From the NCBI GenBank assembly GCA_003132025.1, contig PKWJ01000009.1:631-64630 (forward strand): a stretch of 64,000 nucleotides of DNA, given 5' to 3'. The position numbers and the translations under genes were made by a program. Every line of letters begins with the position of its first letter. Within the stretch, counting starts at the first letter, position 1. Below the pieces are notes generated by a model. That model made no database searches and had not been told where the DNA came from. It saw nothing but the letters and a program-made list of their open reading frames with translations. Source of the DNA: Gammaproteobacteria bacterium. GTDB lineage: Bacteria; Pseudomonadota; Gammaproteobacteria; Steroidobacterales; Steroidobacteraceae. Positions 35,640 to 45,157 of the stretch are shown here, in pieces.

Positions 35640-35810
35640 CTAGATCGTCGGTGGCGCGCGCCGTCCAAGCAGCAGCGACACCACGAACAGCACCAGGAAC
35701 ACGAAGAACAGGATCTTCGCAATCCCGACGGCCGCGCCGGCAACGCCGAAGAAACCGAGTGCCCCGGCGATGAGAGCGATGACCAGAAACACTACAGCGT
35801 AATAAAGCAT
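35640..35810 (-). CDS. DUF1328 (YtjA-like) small membrane protein
   Basis: A 56-aa membrane protein, starting at the ATG at 35810 after a GGGAG. The sequence [49 protein letters not shown] is the DUF1328 pattern, two hydrophobic spans with a GFFGVAGAA turn. It is hidden in a 217-aa track ORF. Same strand as the BON gene 58 bp downstream. Role is unknown; it recurs next to stress-response genes. Confidence 0.85.
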   Translation of the reverse strand: MLYYAVVFLVIALIAGALGFFGVAGAAVGIAKILFFVFLVLFVVSLLLGRRAPPTI

Positions 35811-36077
35811 GTCGATCTCCCGCGTACCGTCCAGGTACTGTTGTTGCACAATACGGCGGCAGTTATACCGGCTGTAGTTTCTGCACGCCCTCCCCCCATA
35901 CCCGCATAGCCCTGTCGGCGCCGTCTGATATGCACAGACGCGCGCCATTTGTCGCATTGCACGAGGCGTTTGCGACACACCGGTCGGATAACTCTTACGA
36001 GCTAAGCTCAATCGGCGCGCATGGAATGCTGGGCATGCGTGGTCATACTTGCTGTGCCTGTTAACCAAGGAGATGAC

Positions 36078-36266
36078 ATGAACAAGGACCAAGTCAAAGG
36101 CCGCGTAGAGGAAGCGAAAGGCAAGATCAAGGAAACTGCCGGTCGCACGGTCGGCAATCCGGATCTGGAAGATCGCGGCACCGCGCAGAAAATCGGCGGT
36201 ACGGTGCAGAAGAGCTACGGCGATCTGAAAGAAAACGTCAAGGACGAGCTGAAGAAGCAGCGCTAA
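36078..36266 (+). CDS. CsbD-family stress protein
   Basis: A 62-aa CsbD-like protein from the ATG at 36078, which follows AAGGAGAT. The sequence ([60 protein letters not shown]) is the standard charged, alanine/lysine-rich CsbD module. In Bacillus CsbD is controlled by the general stress sigma factor; in proteobacteria its homologues are stress- and stationary-phase-induced. Divergent from DUF1328 and BON, so all three may respond together. A terminator follows directly. Confidence 0.92.
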   Translation: MNKDQVKGRVEEAKGKIKETAGRTVGNPDLEDRGTAQKIGGTVQKSYGDLKENVKDELKKQR

Positions 36267-36279
36267 TCGTTCCGTAAGT

Positions 36280-36330
36280 ACCGGTCGAGGCACGCGCTCC
36301 GTCGGCCCGTGCCTCGCGCCGGTTTCTTTT
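36280..36330 (+). terminator. Rho-independent terminator after csbD
   Basis: A 9-bp stem CGAGGCACG / CGTGCCTCG with an outer ACCGG / CCGGT pairing, followed by TTTCTTTT on the plus strand. It ends the csbD transcript and meets the convergent peptidase gene stop at 36329, so it may work in both directions. Confidence 0.8.
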
Positions 36331-38629
36331 ACGGCTGCAGCCGATACACGCTAGTTATCAGCGTGACATCGCCGTCCTGTGACGGCCCCGCGGTGTGAGG
36401 ACGCGCCAACTGCAGGAATTGACCTTCGCGCGGCAAACCGTAACTCTCATCCATCAGTTGCACGGCGAAGGCTGAGGCCGAGGCATCGAAGTCCAGGTCC
36501 AGTCCTTGAGGCGGCACGCCGAACAAGCGCAGCCGCGACCAGCCATTGCCCAGGCGCCGCGGCGAGGCCGCCACGGGAGCGGCATCGGCCATCAGCTGCA
36601 GCCCCGAGACCCGCGCCTCGGGCGCGAACGCCAGCGTAACGATCGGTGCGGCGCGCGCCGAGGCGACATGAATCCGGTAGTGCAACCGCGCCCCGCTGCG
36701 CTTGCTGCCCAGGACAGTCAGTTGCGGCGCCGGCAGTGGCAGCAGCGGCGCGACGCTGACCCATGCCGGCACGCCTGCTGCCGCCGGCGATTGCACGCCT
36801 GGCATGAATGGCGCTGCATGCAGCAGCAAGGTGGGCAAGGATCCTGCCACCGGATCGGCGATCCATTGCGCTCGTTGGCTGTTGGCATCAAGCTCATATT
36901 GAAGATCCAGACGCTGCGGGGACTCGCTGCTGTAGCGCGGTAGCAGAGTCGCGATGATGACGCCGCTGGCCAGGCACAGCGCCGTGACTGCGATCAGCCG
37001 GAGCTGCAGCCCGTTGCCCGCGGCCGCCACCAATGCCGCCAGCCCGAAACTGCTGTAGATCAGCAGCAGCGTCAGCACTGGCAGCCCATCCGCGCCGAGC
37101 GCGCCGTACAGCGGCAGCACGAGCGGCAATGCCAGCACGAAGCTGACCACGCACGGCAGCAGCGCGGCAAACCCGGCGCCCGATTGGCGATCTGGTCGCA
37201 TCGCTGGTATCAGCACCAACAGCGCCACCAGCGCCGCGAGCGTGGGCAGCAGCGCGAGATAACTGGCGCCCGGAAGCCACAGGGCCAGCGCCACAGCCAG
37301 CAGCGCGCACAGCAGGGTTCCAGCGCACCATAAACCCCAGAAGCCCGCACGGCGCTGCAGCCACGCGGCGATGACTGCCGTGACGAAAAACGCCAGCGAT
37401 GCAAAGCCGCACTCCAGCGCCCACGGATGCGCCACCTCGGCGCTGGCACCGCCGGCGCCGACGGCTCCGATCGCGCGCAGCGCTGCCATCAGCGCCGCGG
37501 CGGCTGCAGCGCCAAGCAGCAGCGCACCCGCCAGACCCGCGCTACCCCACAGCACTGCCTGCCAGCGTAGCAGCCGCAGTCGCAGCAATTGCGCGCCCGC
37601 GATCAGCGCCAGCAGCAACTCCATCAGCGCCGCCGGCATGACCCAGGCCTGCGGGATCTGCACCAGCGTGCGGCCAAACAGATCGAAGTACACCGCCTCG
37701 CCGGCGGGCGCGGGCGGCGCGCTGGCATTGGCCAACGCCAGCAGCGTTGACAGCGCGTTATCGCCTTGCTGCTGCAGGCTGCCGCTATCGGCATGGGCGA
37801 TGTCGTCGAGCGGCGTGTGGTAGTGCGCGACATCGCCGATGAACGCGAAATTGAAGCCCTGGAAGCCGGCGGCCTTGAACACGCTGAAATCGGTGTCGTT
37901 CGGCAGCAGCTTGTAGACCGCGTAATACACCGAGTTGGCCAGCGGCTGCGCGACGGCGCGCGCATACAGGCGCATGAGCCAGCGATTGGCACTGCCGGTC
38001 TCGAACATCAGGCTCGGCCCGGAGCTGCCGCGGGCGTCGAGGTTCACCGCCGCCGTCACCGTGGCGGCCCAGGGATGGTGCTCGACGAAGGCATGGGCGC
38101 CGAGCAGATCCACCTCCTCGCCATCGTCGAACAGCAGGATGATCGACTGCCGCGCTCGCGGCAGCTGTTGCAGGATCCTGGCGATCTCCAGCAGTGCTGC
38201 GACTCCGGAGCCATTGTCGGAGGCGCCGGGGCCCGCGCCCACCGAATCGTAGTGCGCGCACAGCAGCACCGCCCGATCGCCCGGCTCCGAGCCCTGGATG
38301 CGCGCGAGAATATTGATCGGCGCGCCGCAGACGCCGTAGGACGTGCAGACCGTGATGCCGCTCTGCAGTTCGGGCGCCAGTCCCAGCCCGGAGAGCGCGC
38401 CGACGATGCGCGCGCGCAGCTCGCCATTGGCGGGGCTGCCGAGTGGATGCGGCGCATTGTCGCCCACCAGCGCCTGCAGCAGCGCCCGGGCGCGCTCACC
38501 GGAAAACTCTGTCGGCGGCGCATCGAGCCGCCGCGGTGCCGGCGTGCGCTCGGCGGCGAGCGTGGCCAGCCACGCGGCGGCCAACAGCACCAGCGTGAGC
38601 GCCAAAGCGCGCGGCCAATCGCGACTCAT
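36329..38629 (-). CDS. Membrane-anchored M28 family metallopeptidase
   Basis: About 766 aa from the ATG at 38629, which overlaps the MIP gene stop by 4 bp. The track start at 39019 would read through that gene. A signal anchor ([19 protein letters not shown]) precedes the M28 zinc aminopeptidase domain: [25 protein letters not shown] gives the His and bridging Asp, and [15 protein letters not shown] gives the catalytic Glu pair. The C-terminal half has 7-9 hydrophobic spans and a beta-rich end, like ER metallopeptidase/Fxna-type proteins. It is the last gene of the SDR-GH15-MIP-M28 operon. Its link to glucan use is unclear. Confidence 0.88.
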   Translation of the reverse strand: MSRDWPRALALTLVLLAAAWLATLAAERTPAPRRLDAPPTEFSGERARALLQALVGDNAPHPLGSPANGELRARIVGALSGLGLAPELQSGITVCTSYGVCGAPINILARIQGSEPGDRAVLLCAHYDSVGAGPGASDNGSGVAALLEIARILQQLPRARQSIILLFDDGEEVDLLGAHAFVEHHPWAATVTAAVNLDARGSSGPSLMFETGSANRWLMRLYARAVAQPLANSVYYAVYKLLPNDTDFSVFKAAGFQGFNFAFIGDVAHYHTPLDDIAHADSGSLQQQGDNALSTLLALANASAPPAPAGEAVYFDLFGRTLVQIPQAWVMPAALMELLLALIAGAQLLRLRLLRWQAVLWGSAGLAGALLLGAAAAAALMAALRAIGAVGAGGASAEVAHPWALECGFASLAFFVTAVIAAWLQRRAGFWGLWCAGTLLCALLAVALALWLPGASYLALLPTLAALVALLVLIPAMRPDRQSGAGFAALLPCVVSFVLALPLVLPLYGALGADGLPVLTLLLIYSSFGLAALVAAAGNGLQLRLIAVTALCLASGVIIATLLPRYSSESPQRLDLQYELDANSQRAQWIADPVAGSLPTLLLHAAPFMPGVQSPAAAGVPAWVSVAPLLPLPAPQLTVLGSKRSGARLHYRIHVASARAAPIVTLAFAPEARVSGLQLMADAAPVAASPRRLGNGWSRLRLFGVPPQGLDLDFDASASAFAVQLMDESYGLPREGQFLQLARPHTAGPSQDGDVTLITSVYRLQP

Positions 38630-39402
38630 GGGAAATGAAACAGCCGAGCGATCTGGACCCGATGCTGGCCGAACAGCTCCAGTCGCAGCAGCGCCACCGC
38701 CAGTCCCGCTCCGAGCAGCGGCCCAAGCAGGTAGATCCAGAAGTTGCTCCAGTCCCCGGTCAAGAGTGCCGGCCCCAGACTGCGCGCCGGATTGGTGCTC
38801 GCGCCCGACCACGGAGCCTCCCACCACACCAGCCACGCGAACAGCGGCGGCAACGTCCAGGGCGTGAAGCGGCGCGTACGCGCGTGCGCCGCGGTCATGA
38901 ATATGGCCAGCACCAGCGCGGCGGTGGCCAGCACCTCGCCGGCGAGCGCAGTCCAGACCGAAATTCCCGGTCCGACGGTGGTGGCGGCAAACTGAACGCC
39001 GCGTCCCGTCGCTCCCCACAGCAGCAGCCCCGCCGCGCCGAGCGCCGCGCCCGACATCTGCGCCACGACATAGCCCACTGCATCGCGCCAGGCGAGCTTG
39101 TGTTCCAGCCAGAACGCAAAGCTGACCGCCGGATTGATGTGCGCACCGCTGATGCGGCCCAGTGGCGAGATCGTGATCAGCGCCCCTACGGTGCCGAAGC
39201 AGGCGCCGGCCAGCGCTCGGCGCAGCGCCGCCGATGGCAGCAGCGTCGCCAGCGCACCGCTCGGGGAAAAAAATGCGATCACCACCGACAACCCAAAGAA
39301 CAACAGCAGCGCGGTGCCCGCGCCTTCCGCCAGGTACAAGCGCGGATGCAACCGGTTGTACGGCACCGGCCGGCCATGCAATGGATGATCGACGCCGTGC
39401 AC
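38626..39402 (-). CDS. MIP-family channel (aquaporin/glycerol-facilitator-like)
   Basis: A 258-aa inner-membrane protein with six spans. The two NPA loops are ISGAHINPAVSFAFW and GASTNPARSLGPALL; the second carries the Arg of the selectivity filter. A GTG start is used, two bases after the glucoamylase stop, and its end overlaps the peptidase start. The small ratio of loop to membrane and the NPAR ending are usual for aquaporins. A water or small polyol channel is expected, and osmotic handling next to a sugar-releasing enzyme is plausible. Confidence 0.88.
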   Translation of the reverse strand: MHGVDHPLHGRPVPYNRLHPRLYLAEGAGTALLLFFGLSVVIAFFSPSGALATLLPSAALRRALAGACFGTVGALITISPLGRISGAHINPAVSFAFWLEHKLAWRDAVGYVVAQMSGAALGAAGLLLWGATGRGVQFAATTVGPGISVWTALAGEVLATAALVLAIFMTAAHARTRRFTPWTLPPLFAWLVWWEAPWSGASTNPARSLGPALLTGDWSNFWIYLLGPLLGAGLAVALLRLELFGQHRVQIARLFHFP

Positions 39403-39405
39403 GCT

Positions 39406-41823
39406 TCAGCCGTGCAGGCCAAGCGCCCGTTCCTGGTCCGCATGACCAAGACTGACCCGATTATCGGTACCCTCCCAGCCCTGCTGGTAGCGGCGGGTGA
39501 AATTGAGTTCAGCCGCACCGGCCAGCTCCGCGGCCGACAGGCGCACCGCCCACAGGCCGAACGGCTGGGCGCTGGCCGCGCGTTCCTCGACGCGTTGCCA
39601 GCCGTCGAAGCCAAAATGCAGCGTGAATGCGCTTCGATCCTCGATCAGCAGCGCGCGGCCGATTTCGTGCTGCAGCACCGGCACTTCAGTGCGCCAGTGC
39701 CAGGCGGCCGCCTGGCGCGCGTCGTACTGATCGCCGCTGACGCGGTAGCGCTGCTCGACTGCCTGCAGCAGCTCGATCGGCCGTCGATCCTCGCGCGCAA
39801 TCAGCAGCTTCAGGAACTCCGCGTGCGACCACAGCAGCGGCATGGCGCTGCCCGACGGACGGCCGGGCTCGAGTCCGAGCGCCGCGATCGGTGCACTGTC
39901 CCACACCTGCTCCGGCAGCAGGCCGCCGATGCTCGAGCAGCGCCACATGGTTCGCAGATACGAAATCGGATCCTCGCCACTCTGCATCGCCAGGTGACCA
40001 CGTTCGCCGACCAGCAGCGGCCAGCCGCGGCCGACGCCATTGCCGTCGAACGGTCGTCCGTCCGGGTACTCGCCGTAACCATCCTCGTTGTAGCGGTGAT
40101 AGACCGCTCCCGAAGGCGTCATCACCTTGAGCACCTGGTCGACCACCTTGATGGTGTCCTGGACGCGCGGGTCGTGCGCGCTGCGCAATCCCAGGCGCAC
40201 CAGGTAGGAAAAATCCATGCTCACCAGCGCCGAAGCCACGATCGACTCGCCTTCGCGATTGCGCAGCTGCACCTGGCCGGCGAGCGCGCCGCAGCGCTCG
40301 GCGCTGCCCAGGCGCACGTAGTAACCCTTGACGCCGATGCTGTGCGACAGCTGCGTGTCGCACACATAGCACCAGAACTCCAGCCGCTCGTTCCAGTCAT
40401 CGGCCAGACTGAGCGCGTACTGGCGCTCGTCGTCCGCAAGCCACGGCACGGCCGCGACCAGCGCGCTGACCGCCGCCGCCAGCGTGAACGGGCTCACGCC
40501 CGGATTCTCCTCCCAGCGATCCTGCGGGCTCGAGGGGCCGGTACGCGCGATGAAGCCGACCGCCGCGCGCACCATGTTCCTGGTCCCCGGCAGCTCGGCC
40601 TCGCCTATCTCGCGCAGCTTCGCCGCCAGCAGCACCGGAAACGCGGCCTCATCGAGCTGCACCCCGACCCAGAACGGCTCGCCGCTGGGAAAATAGTTCT
40701 GTGGCCAGCGGCCATCGCGGCGCTGCGATGCCGTCAGATGCGCCAGCATATGACGCGCGTCGATCATCTGATGCGCGGCCAGCAAGGCAAATGCGGTGAG
40801 CGTCGCATCGCGCGGCCACACCAGGTGATAGCCGCCCAGATTGTCGGTGCTATTGCCCCACGGCACGCTCAGGCTGGCGACCACCGCTCCAGGATATGCG
40901 CGATCCTCGTGAATCTTCAGCACCGCGGCCGACAGCAGCCCCGCATCGCCGAGGATATCGTCCGGACGCGGCAGTTGCAGCTGCGCACCCCAGTCGTTCC
41001 AGTCCTGCAGAAATTCGGCGCGCAGCGCAGCGAACGACGCCGCCAGCGCAGTGCGCGCCCGGGTAAAGGCACCATAAGCGCTGCCGGCGAAACCAAGCGC
41101 GAGGATGCCGGCATCGTCCGCGAGCTCAGCGGTGAGCGCCACGCTGCCGTTCTCGGCGCTGGTGAAACCATAGGTGAGCTGGCCATGACGATCCAAGTCC
41201 TGCCAGCCGTCGGATGCCCCTACATAACCGCAGCTGAGCTTGCCGAGCGGTGCGTCCGCCGCGAGGCACATGCAGAAATCCCCGTGCCTGGCATATCCGT
41301 AGCCGCGCTCGAGCCAGGCGCTGTTGTGGCGGCCGGTGCTGCCCAGGTGCGGCGCGACGATCACCACCAGCCGATACGGCCCGATGATCTTGAAACGTAC
41401 CAGCAGCACATCGCGTTGCGGTGCCGGCAGCACTTCCAGGGCGAGCTCATAGTCATCGCCGTGATGCGTGATCGTCAGTGCCGGCAGGTACGGCCCCGGC
41501 GTCGACAACGTGTACTCGCGTACGCGCTTGAGATCGATCCAGCGCCCGCCGCCGACCAGATAGAAGCCGAAGTCGCGGATCTGCGGCTGGCCGGTGGATG
41601 GCCAGTAGATCTCGTTGATGATGCCGTGTCCGACCGTGACCCACAGGCGCGAACCGCCGAGCGCGGTGCTGACGTAATCCTTGTCGCTCGAGGACCAGGT
41701 GGGTGCGATGCCCGGTGCGCCGAACGCCGCGCCGCCGGGATCCTCGGCATCCGCCGCCGGCGCGCCATCGCCCACGTTGTCGTCGTCCGAGCCGCCGCCA
41801 GACGTACCCTCGCTATCCGCCAT
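39406..41823 (-). CDS. GH15 glucoamylase (glucan 1,4-alpha-glucosidase)
   Basis: An 805-aa GH15 enzyme that releases beta-glucose from non-reducing ends of alpha-glucans, by inversion. The N-terminal beta-sandwich runs to about residue 280 (TWSSSDKDYVSTALGGSRLWVTVGHGIINEIYWPSTGQPQIRD). The alpha/alpha barrel follows. GGYHLVWPRDATL, DRWEENPGVSPFTLAAA (acid) and GLLPEQVWD (base) are the conserved blocks. No signal peptide is present and the first 45 residues are Gly/Asp-rich, so a cytosolic location is likely. It overlaps the SDR gene by 11 bp. Trehalose- or dextrin-type specificity cannot be excluded. Confidence 0.92.
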   Translation of the reverse strand: MADSEGTSGGGSDDDNVGDGAPAADAEDPGGAAFGAPGIAPTWSSSDKDYVSTALGGSRLWVTVGHGIINEIYWPSTGQPQIRDFGFYLVGGGRWIDLKRVREYTLSTPGPYLPALTITHHGDDYELALEVLPAPQRDVLLVRFKIIGPYRLVVIVAPHLGSTGRHNSAWLERGYGYARHGDFCMCLAADAPLGKLSCGYVGASDGWQDLDRHGQLTYGFTSAENGSVALTAELADDAGILALGFAGSAYGAFTRARTALAASFAALRAEFLQDWNDWGAQLQLPRPDDILGDAGLLSAAVLKIHEDRAYPGAVVASLSVPWGNSTDNLGGYHLVWPRDATLTAFALLAAHQMIDARHMLAHLTASQRRDGRWPQNYFPSGEPFWVGVQLDEAAFPVLLAAKLREIGEAELPGTRNMVRAAVGFIARTGPSSPQDRWEENPGVSPFTLAAAVSALVAAVPWLADDERQYALSLADDWNERLEFWCYVCDTQLSHSIGVKGYYVRLGSAERCGALAGQVQLRNREGESIVASALVSMDFSYLVRLGLRSAHDPRVQDTIKVVDQVLKVMTPSGAVYHRYNEDGYGEYPDGRPFDGNGVGRGWPLLVGERGHLAMQSGEDPISYLRTMWRCSSIGGLLPEQVWDSAPIAALGLEPGRPSGSAMPLLWSHAEFLKLLIAREDRRPIELLQAVEQRYRVSGDQYDARQAAAWHWRTEVPVLQHEIGRALLIEDRSAFTLHFGFDGWQRVEERAASAQPFGLWAVRLSAAELAGAAELNFTRRYQQGWEGTDNRVSLGHADQERALGLHG

Positions 41824-42595
41824 GGCTGAACGCCGGATAATCGGTCATGCCGCCGTCGACCAGCACGCTGCTGCCGGTCACGTAGGCTGCCACATCGGAT
41901 GCCAGCACCACCGCCATGCCGGCCACGTCTTCGGGCTCTCCAACCCGACCGATCGCGATCTTGCTGATCAAGTCCTGCTGCCCGGCCGCGTCCTGCCAGA
42001 CCGTGGCGTTGATCGGCGTGCGGATCGCCCCCGGGGCGATACACAGCACGCGCACGCCATAGGGCCCGGCCTCCTGTGCCAGCGTCTTCGACATCATCGA
42101 TACTCCGGCCTTGCTGGCCGCGTAGGCGCTGTAGCCGCTCCACGCGATCAGTTCGTGCACGCTGCTGGTGTTGATGATCACGCCCGAGCGTTGCGGCACC
42201 ATGCGTTTGAGCGCTTCGCGCGCGCACAGGAATGCGCCGACCAGGTTGATCTGCAGCACCCGGTTCCATGCTGCCGTGTCAGCCTCCCAGGCCATGGCGC
42301 GCGTACCGTCGATGCCGGCATTGTTGACCAGCACGTCCAGACCGCCCCAGGCGCCGTCGATCTTCCGGAACATCGCCGCAACGTCATTCGCCTGGGTGAC
42401 ATCGGCGGCAAGCTCCAGCACTTCACCGCCGCCGGCACGCAACTGACCGGCCAGCTGCGCGGTCTGTTCCGGATGCACCACATAGTTGATCGCCACGCGC
42501 GCATGCTCGGCGGCAAAGGCGCGCACCATCGCCGCACCCAGTCCGGAATTTCCGCCGGTGACCAATACCCGCTTGCCGGTGAGTTTCAGATCCAT
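41813..42595 (-). CDS. SDR oxidoreductase, glucose 1-dehydrogenase-like
   Basis: A 260-aa short-chain dehydrogenase from the ATG at 42595. VTGGNSGLGAAMVRAFAAEHARVAINYVVHPEQ is the nucleotide-binding region, NNAGIDGTRA the stabilising strand, and SSVHELIAWSGYSAYAASKAG the catalytic Ser-Tyr-Lys. The ending YVTGSSVLVDGGMTDYP is characteristic of the glucose 1-dehydrogenase branch. Overlap with the glucoamylase gene by 11 bp suggests that glucose released from alpha-glucan is oxidised to gluconolactone by this protein. Substrate is inferred from context. Confidence 0.88.
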   Translation of the reverse strand: MDLKLTGKRVLVTGGNSGLGAAMVRAFAAEHARVAINYVVHPEQTAQLAGQLRAGGGEVLELAADVTQANDVAAMFRKIDGAWGGLDVLVNNAGIDGTRAMAWEADTAAWNRVLQINLVGAFLCAREALKRMVPQRSGVIINTSSVHELIAWSGYSAYAASKAGVSMMSKTLAQEAGPYGVRVLCIAPGAIRTPINATVWQDAAGQQDLISKIAIGRVGEPEDVAGMAVVLASDVAAYVTGSSVLVDGGMTDYPAFSHGG

Positions 42596-42669
42596 GTTGG
42601 CCTCCGTTCGGGCCAGCATAGCGATCTTTAGTGCCGTGCAGAAGTCGGCGCGGCGATAATGCCGCTGCC

Positions 42670-43565
42670 ATGTCGATGCGGAACTTTCTACATTACGTGC
42701 TGTTAATCGCGCACCCGACGGTCGTGTTCCTGGTCGCCGCGCTGACGCTGGGCTTTCTGCTCGCCATGTACGCTGGACTGGCCGGGATCGTGCTGGCACT
42801 ACTGCTGCTGATGTGGCTGTTCAACTACGCCTACGTGCTGCTGGAACACATCGCCAACGGCGCGCGCGAGCCGCCGGTGCTGGCGATCGAGATGCTCAAT
42901 CCGCTGAACGAGCAGCGGCCACCGCTGCAGCTGGCAATCGTGCTGCTGGTGTGCGCCGCGCTGTCGTGGCTCGCGCATTATCTGAGCACCGCACTCGCGA
43001 TCGCGCTCGCGGTACTGGCGTTCATTGCGTTGCCGGCCTCGATCGCCGCGCTGGGCGTCGGCACCAGTTTCCTGCAGGCCATCAACCCGATGGCGCTGTG
43101 GCACATCGTGCGGTCGCTGCGCATGGTGTATGCCGCCATCGTGGTGCTGGTCCTCGGCTATGGCCTGGGACTGTCGCTGCTCGCCAGCCGCTCGCTGCTG
43201 CCGTTCCCGCTTCATGGATACCATTTATGGCGAGGCGCGCGGCGGCAACCTGTCCGGCGCCTGGCAGACCATCGAGCTCGAACTGGCGCGGCAGAATTAC
43301 GCCTTCGAGTACTACGACTGGCTGTTGGAACGCCTGGGCGGGCTCGACAACCGGCGGCTGGCCTCGCGCCTGGCGCAGGATTACATCACGCGTGCGCTGG
43401 CTCGCGACAACGCGCGCGTCACGCGGCTGGTGCAGCGCTGCCTGGCCGCCGATCCACAGTTCCGGCCGCGCTCAGGCGCTGCTGGTCGACTTCGAGCAGC
43501 ACTTTCCCGGCGACCTGGCGACTGCCCAGGCCGCGGCCATGGCCGAACAGCTCCGGCGCAGCTGA
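42670..43565 (+). pseudogene. Frameshifted membrane protein gene (two +1 shifts)
   Basis: The first frame (from the ATG at 42670) gives ~180 residues with four to five hydrophobic spans (NFLHYVLLIAHPTVVFLVAALTLGF). After LLASRSLLPFP, near 43212, the frame changes and the sequence continues as FMDTIYGEARGGNLSGAWQTIELELARQNYAFEYYDWLLERLGGLDNRR. Near 43470 a second change gives AQALLVDFEQHFPGDLATAQAAAMAEQLRRS and a stop. Both shifts are equivalent to one extra base. The joined product would be ~297 aa, membrane anchor plus a TPR-like helical tail. It could be a pseudogene or two sequencing errors. Role is unknown. Confidence 0.75.
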
Positions 43566-43567
43566 CC

Positions 43568-44290
43568 TCATCTGCCGGCGTTGCCGGCTGCACCCGGCAG
43601 GTCGAACACCAGCACCTCGGCCGCTCGCGCGTCGCGCAGCACCAGCGTGTCGCTGCCGCTGAGCTTCAGCGCATCGCCACCGCCCAGTTGCACGTCGTCG
43701 GCCTTGATCTGTCCGCGGGCAACATGGACATAAATGCGCCGATGCGGCGCGATCTGCAGCCGCGCACTCTCAGCGCCATCGAACAGGCCGGCATAGACAC
43801 GCGCGTCCTGGTGAATCAGCACCGATCCGTCTGCGCGATCCGGCGATGCGATCAGGCGCAGCCGGCCGCGCCGCTCCTGCTCACTTAAGTGCCGCTCCTC
43901 ATAACCGGGTTCGATGCCGCGCTCACTGGGCATGATCCAGATCTGCAGAAAGTGCACCGGCTCAGTGTTCGAGGCATTGAACTCGCTGTGCTGCACCCCG
44001 CGACCGGCGCTCATGCGCTGCACGTCGCCCGGCCCAATGGTCGAGCCATTGCCCATGGAGTCCTTGTGCGCCAGGGCGCCCGATAGTACGTAGCTGATGA
44101 TCTCCATGTCGCGGTGGGAGTGCGTACCGAAACCCGCCCCCGGCTGCACGCGATCCTCGTTGATCACCCGCAGCGCACCGAAATCGACGTGCTCGGGATC
44201 GAAGTAGTCGGCGAACGAGAAGGTGTGGAACGACTTCAACCAGCCGTGATCGGCAACCCCGCGCTCGTGGCTGCGTCTGATTTCCTGCAT
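43568..44290 (-). CDS. Pirin-family bicupin (YhhW-like quercetinase)
   Basis: A 240-aa pirin. The metal-binding cupin motif is GFGTHSHRDMEIISYVLSGALAHKDSMGN with QHSEFNAS, giving the three His and one Glu of the iron site. The N-terminus MQEIRRSHERGVADHGWLKSFHTFSFADYFDP is highly typical. Relatives such as E. coli YhhW open the flavonoid quercetin, and others act as redox or regulatory proteins. Cytosolic. Convergent with the frameshifted membrane gene; 2 bp separate their stops. Confidence 0.93.
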   Translation of the reverse strand: MQEIRRSHERGVADHGWLKSFHTFSFADYFDPEHVDFGALRVINEDRVQPGAGFGTHSHRDMEIISYVLSGALAHKDSMGNGSTIGPGDVQRMSAGRGVQHSEFNASNTEPVHFLQIWIMPSERGIEPGYEERHLSEQERRGRLRLIASPDRADGSVLIHQDARVYAGLFDGAESARLQIAPHRRIYVHVARGQIKADDVQLGGGDALKLSGSDTLVLRDARAAEVLVFDLPGAAGNAGR

Positions 44291-44419
44291 CGCGCTCTCC
44301 TTGAGGCAATCCCCGACAGATGGGGCCGGCGCCGCCGGAAAACAAGCGCCGGCGGCAGTGCCAAATTGCGCTAAAGTCAGCGCTGCCCTGGACCATCGTC
44401 ACCCCAGGAATCAGAGCCG

Positions 44420-45136
44420 ATGCTGATGACCACGGTACTCAACGGCTTGCTGCATTTCGGTTCGGTCGTGCTGCTGGCCGTGGGCGCACTGTTACCGATC
44501 GTGGATCCACTCGGCGGTGCGCCCATTTACCTTGCGATGACCGCGTCCCTCACCCACGAGGAGCGCGGCCGCATGGCGAAAGCAGTCGCGATCAACAGCT
44601 TCCTGCTGCTGATCGCCTCGGCCCTGATTGGCGCCTACGTGCTCGATTTTTTCGGGCTGTCGATTCCCGCGGTACAGGTCGCGGGCGGCATCGTGGTGTG
44701 CTCCATCGGCTGGTCACTGCTGAATAGTCCCAACTCGCCGCCGGCCCTGCAGCGCAACAGCCCATCGGCGACGCAGCCTGCGCCGGCAAACCCCGACGAT
44801 CTGAATCAGCGCGCCTTCTATCCGATGACGATGCCGCTGACCGTGGGCCCGGGTTCGATCTCGGTGGCCCTGACGCTCGGCGCCAATCCGGCGCCTGGCT
44901 TTCGCTCATTGCTGGCGACGTCGCTGGCGCAGGCGATCGGAATCCTGATCGTCGCGATCGGCGTCTACCTGTGCTATCGCTACGCCGATCGCATCCTGCA
45001 GAAGCTCGGCCCTACCGGTACCGGTGTGGTGGTGCGCCTGTCGGCATTCATCCTGCTGTGCATCGGCGTTCAGATCTGCTGGAACGGCATCCACGGACTG
45101 GTCGCCGCCGGCTTTCACCTCACGCCCCCGACCTAG
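44420..45136 (+). CDS. MarC-family inner-membrane protein
   Basis: A 238-aa MarC/YchE-type protein with six membrane spans. ALLPIVDPLGGAPIYLAMT and the FYPMTMPLTVGPGSISVALTLGA block are the two internally related motifs of the family. The central loop (SPNSPPALQRNSPSATQPAPANPDD) is longer and more Pro/Ser-rich than usual. Starts at ATG 44420 or 44426. Function of the family is unproven; the original link to multiple antibiotic resistance has been withdrawn. Convergent with ppc. Confidence 0.9.
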   Translation: MLMTTVLNGLLHFGSVVLLAVGALLPIVDPLGGAPIYLAMTASLTHEERGRMAKAVAINSFLLLIASALIGAYVLDFFGLSIPAVQVAGGIVVCSIGWSLLNSPNSPPALQRNSPSATQPAPANPDDLNQRAFYPMTMPLTVGPGSISVALTLGANPAPGFRSLLATSLAQAIGILIVAIGVYLCYRYADRILQKLGPTGTGVVVRLSAFILLCIGVQICWNGIHGLVAAGFHLTPPT

Positions 45137-45157
45137 CCCCGCGCCCTGGCCCCTGTT

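Noticed and set aside
38630-39019. N-terminal extension of the M28 ORF to 896 aa
   Set aside because: It reads through the MIP channel gene in another frame; the ATG at 38629 with a 4-bp overlap and a signal anchor is better.
38635-41829. 1064-aa plus-strand ORF
   Set aside because: Arg/Gln/His-rich antisense shadow of the GH15 and MIP genes; no family motif.
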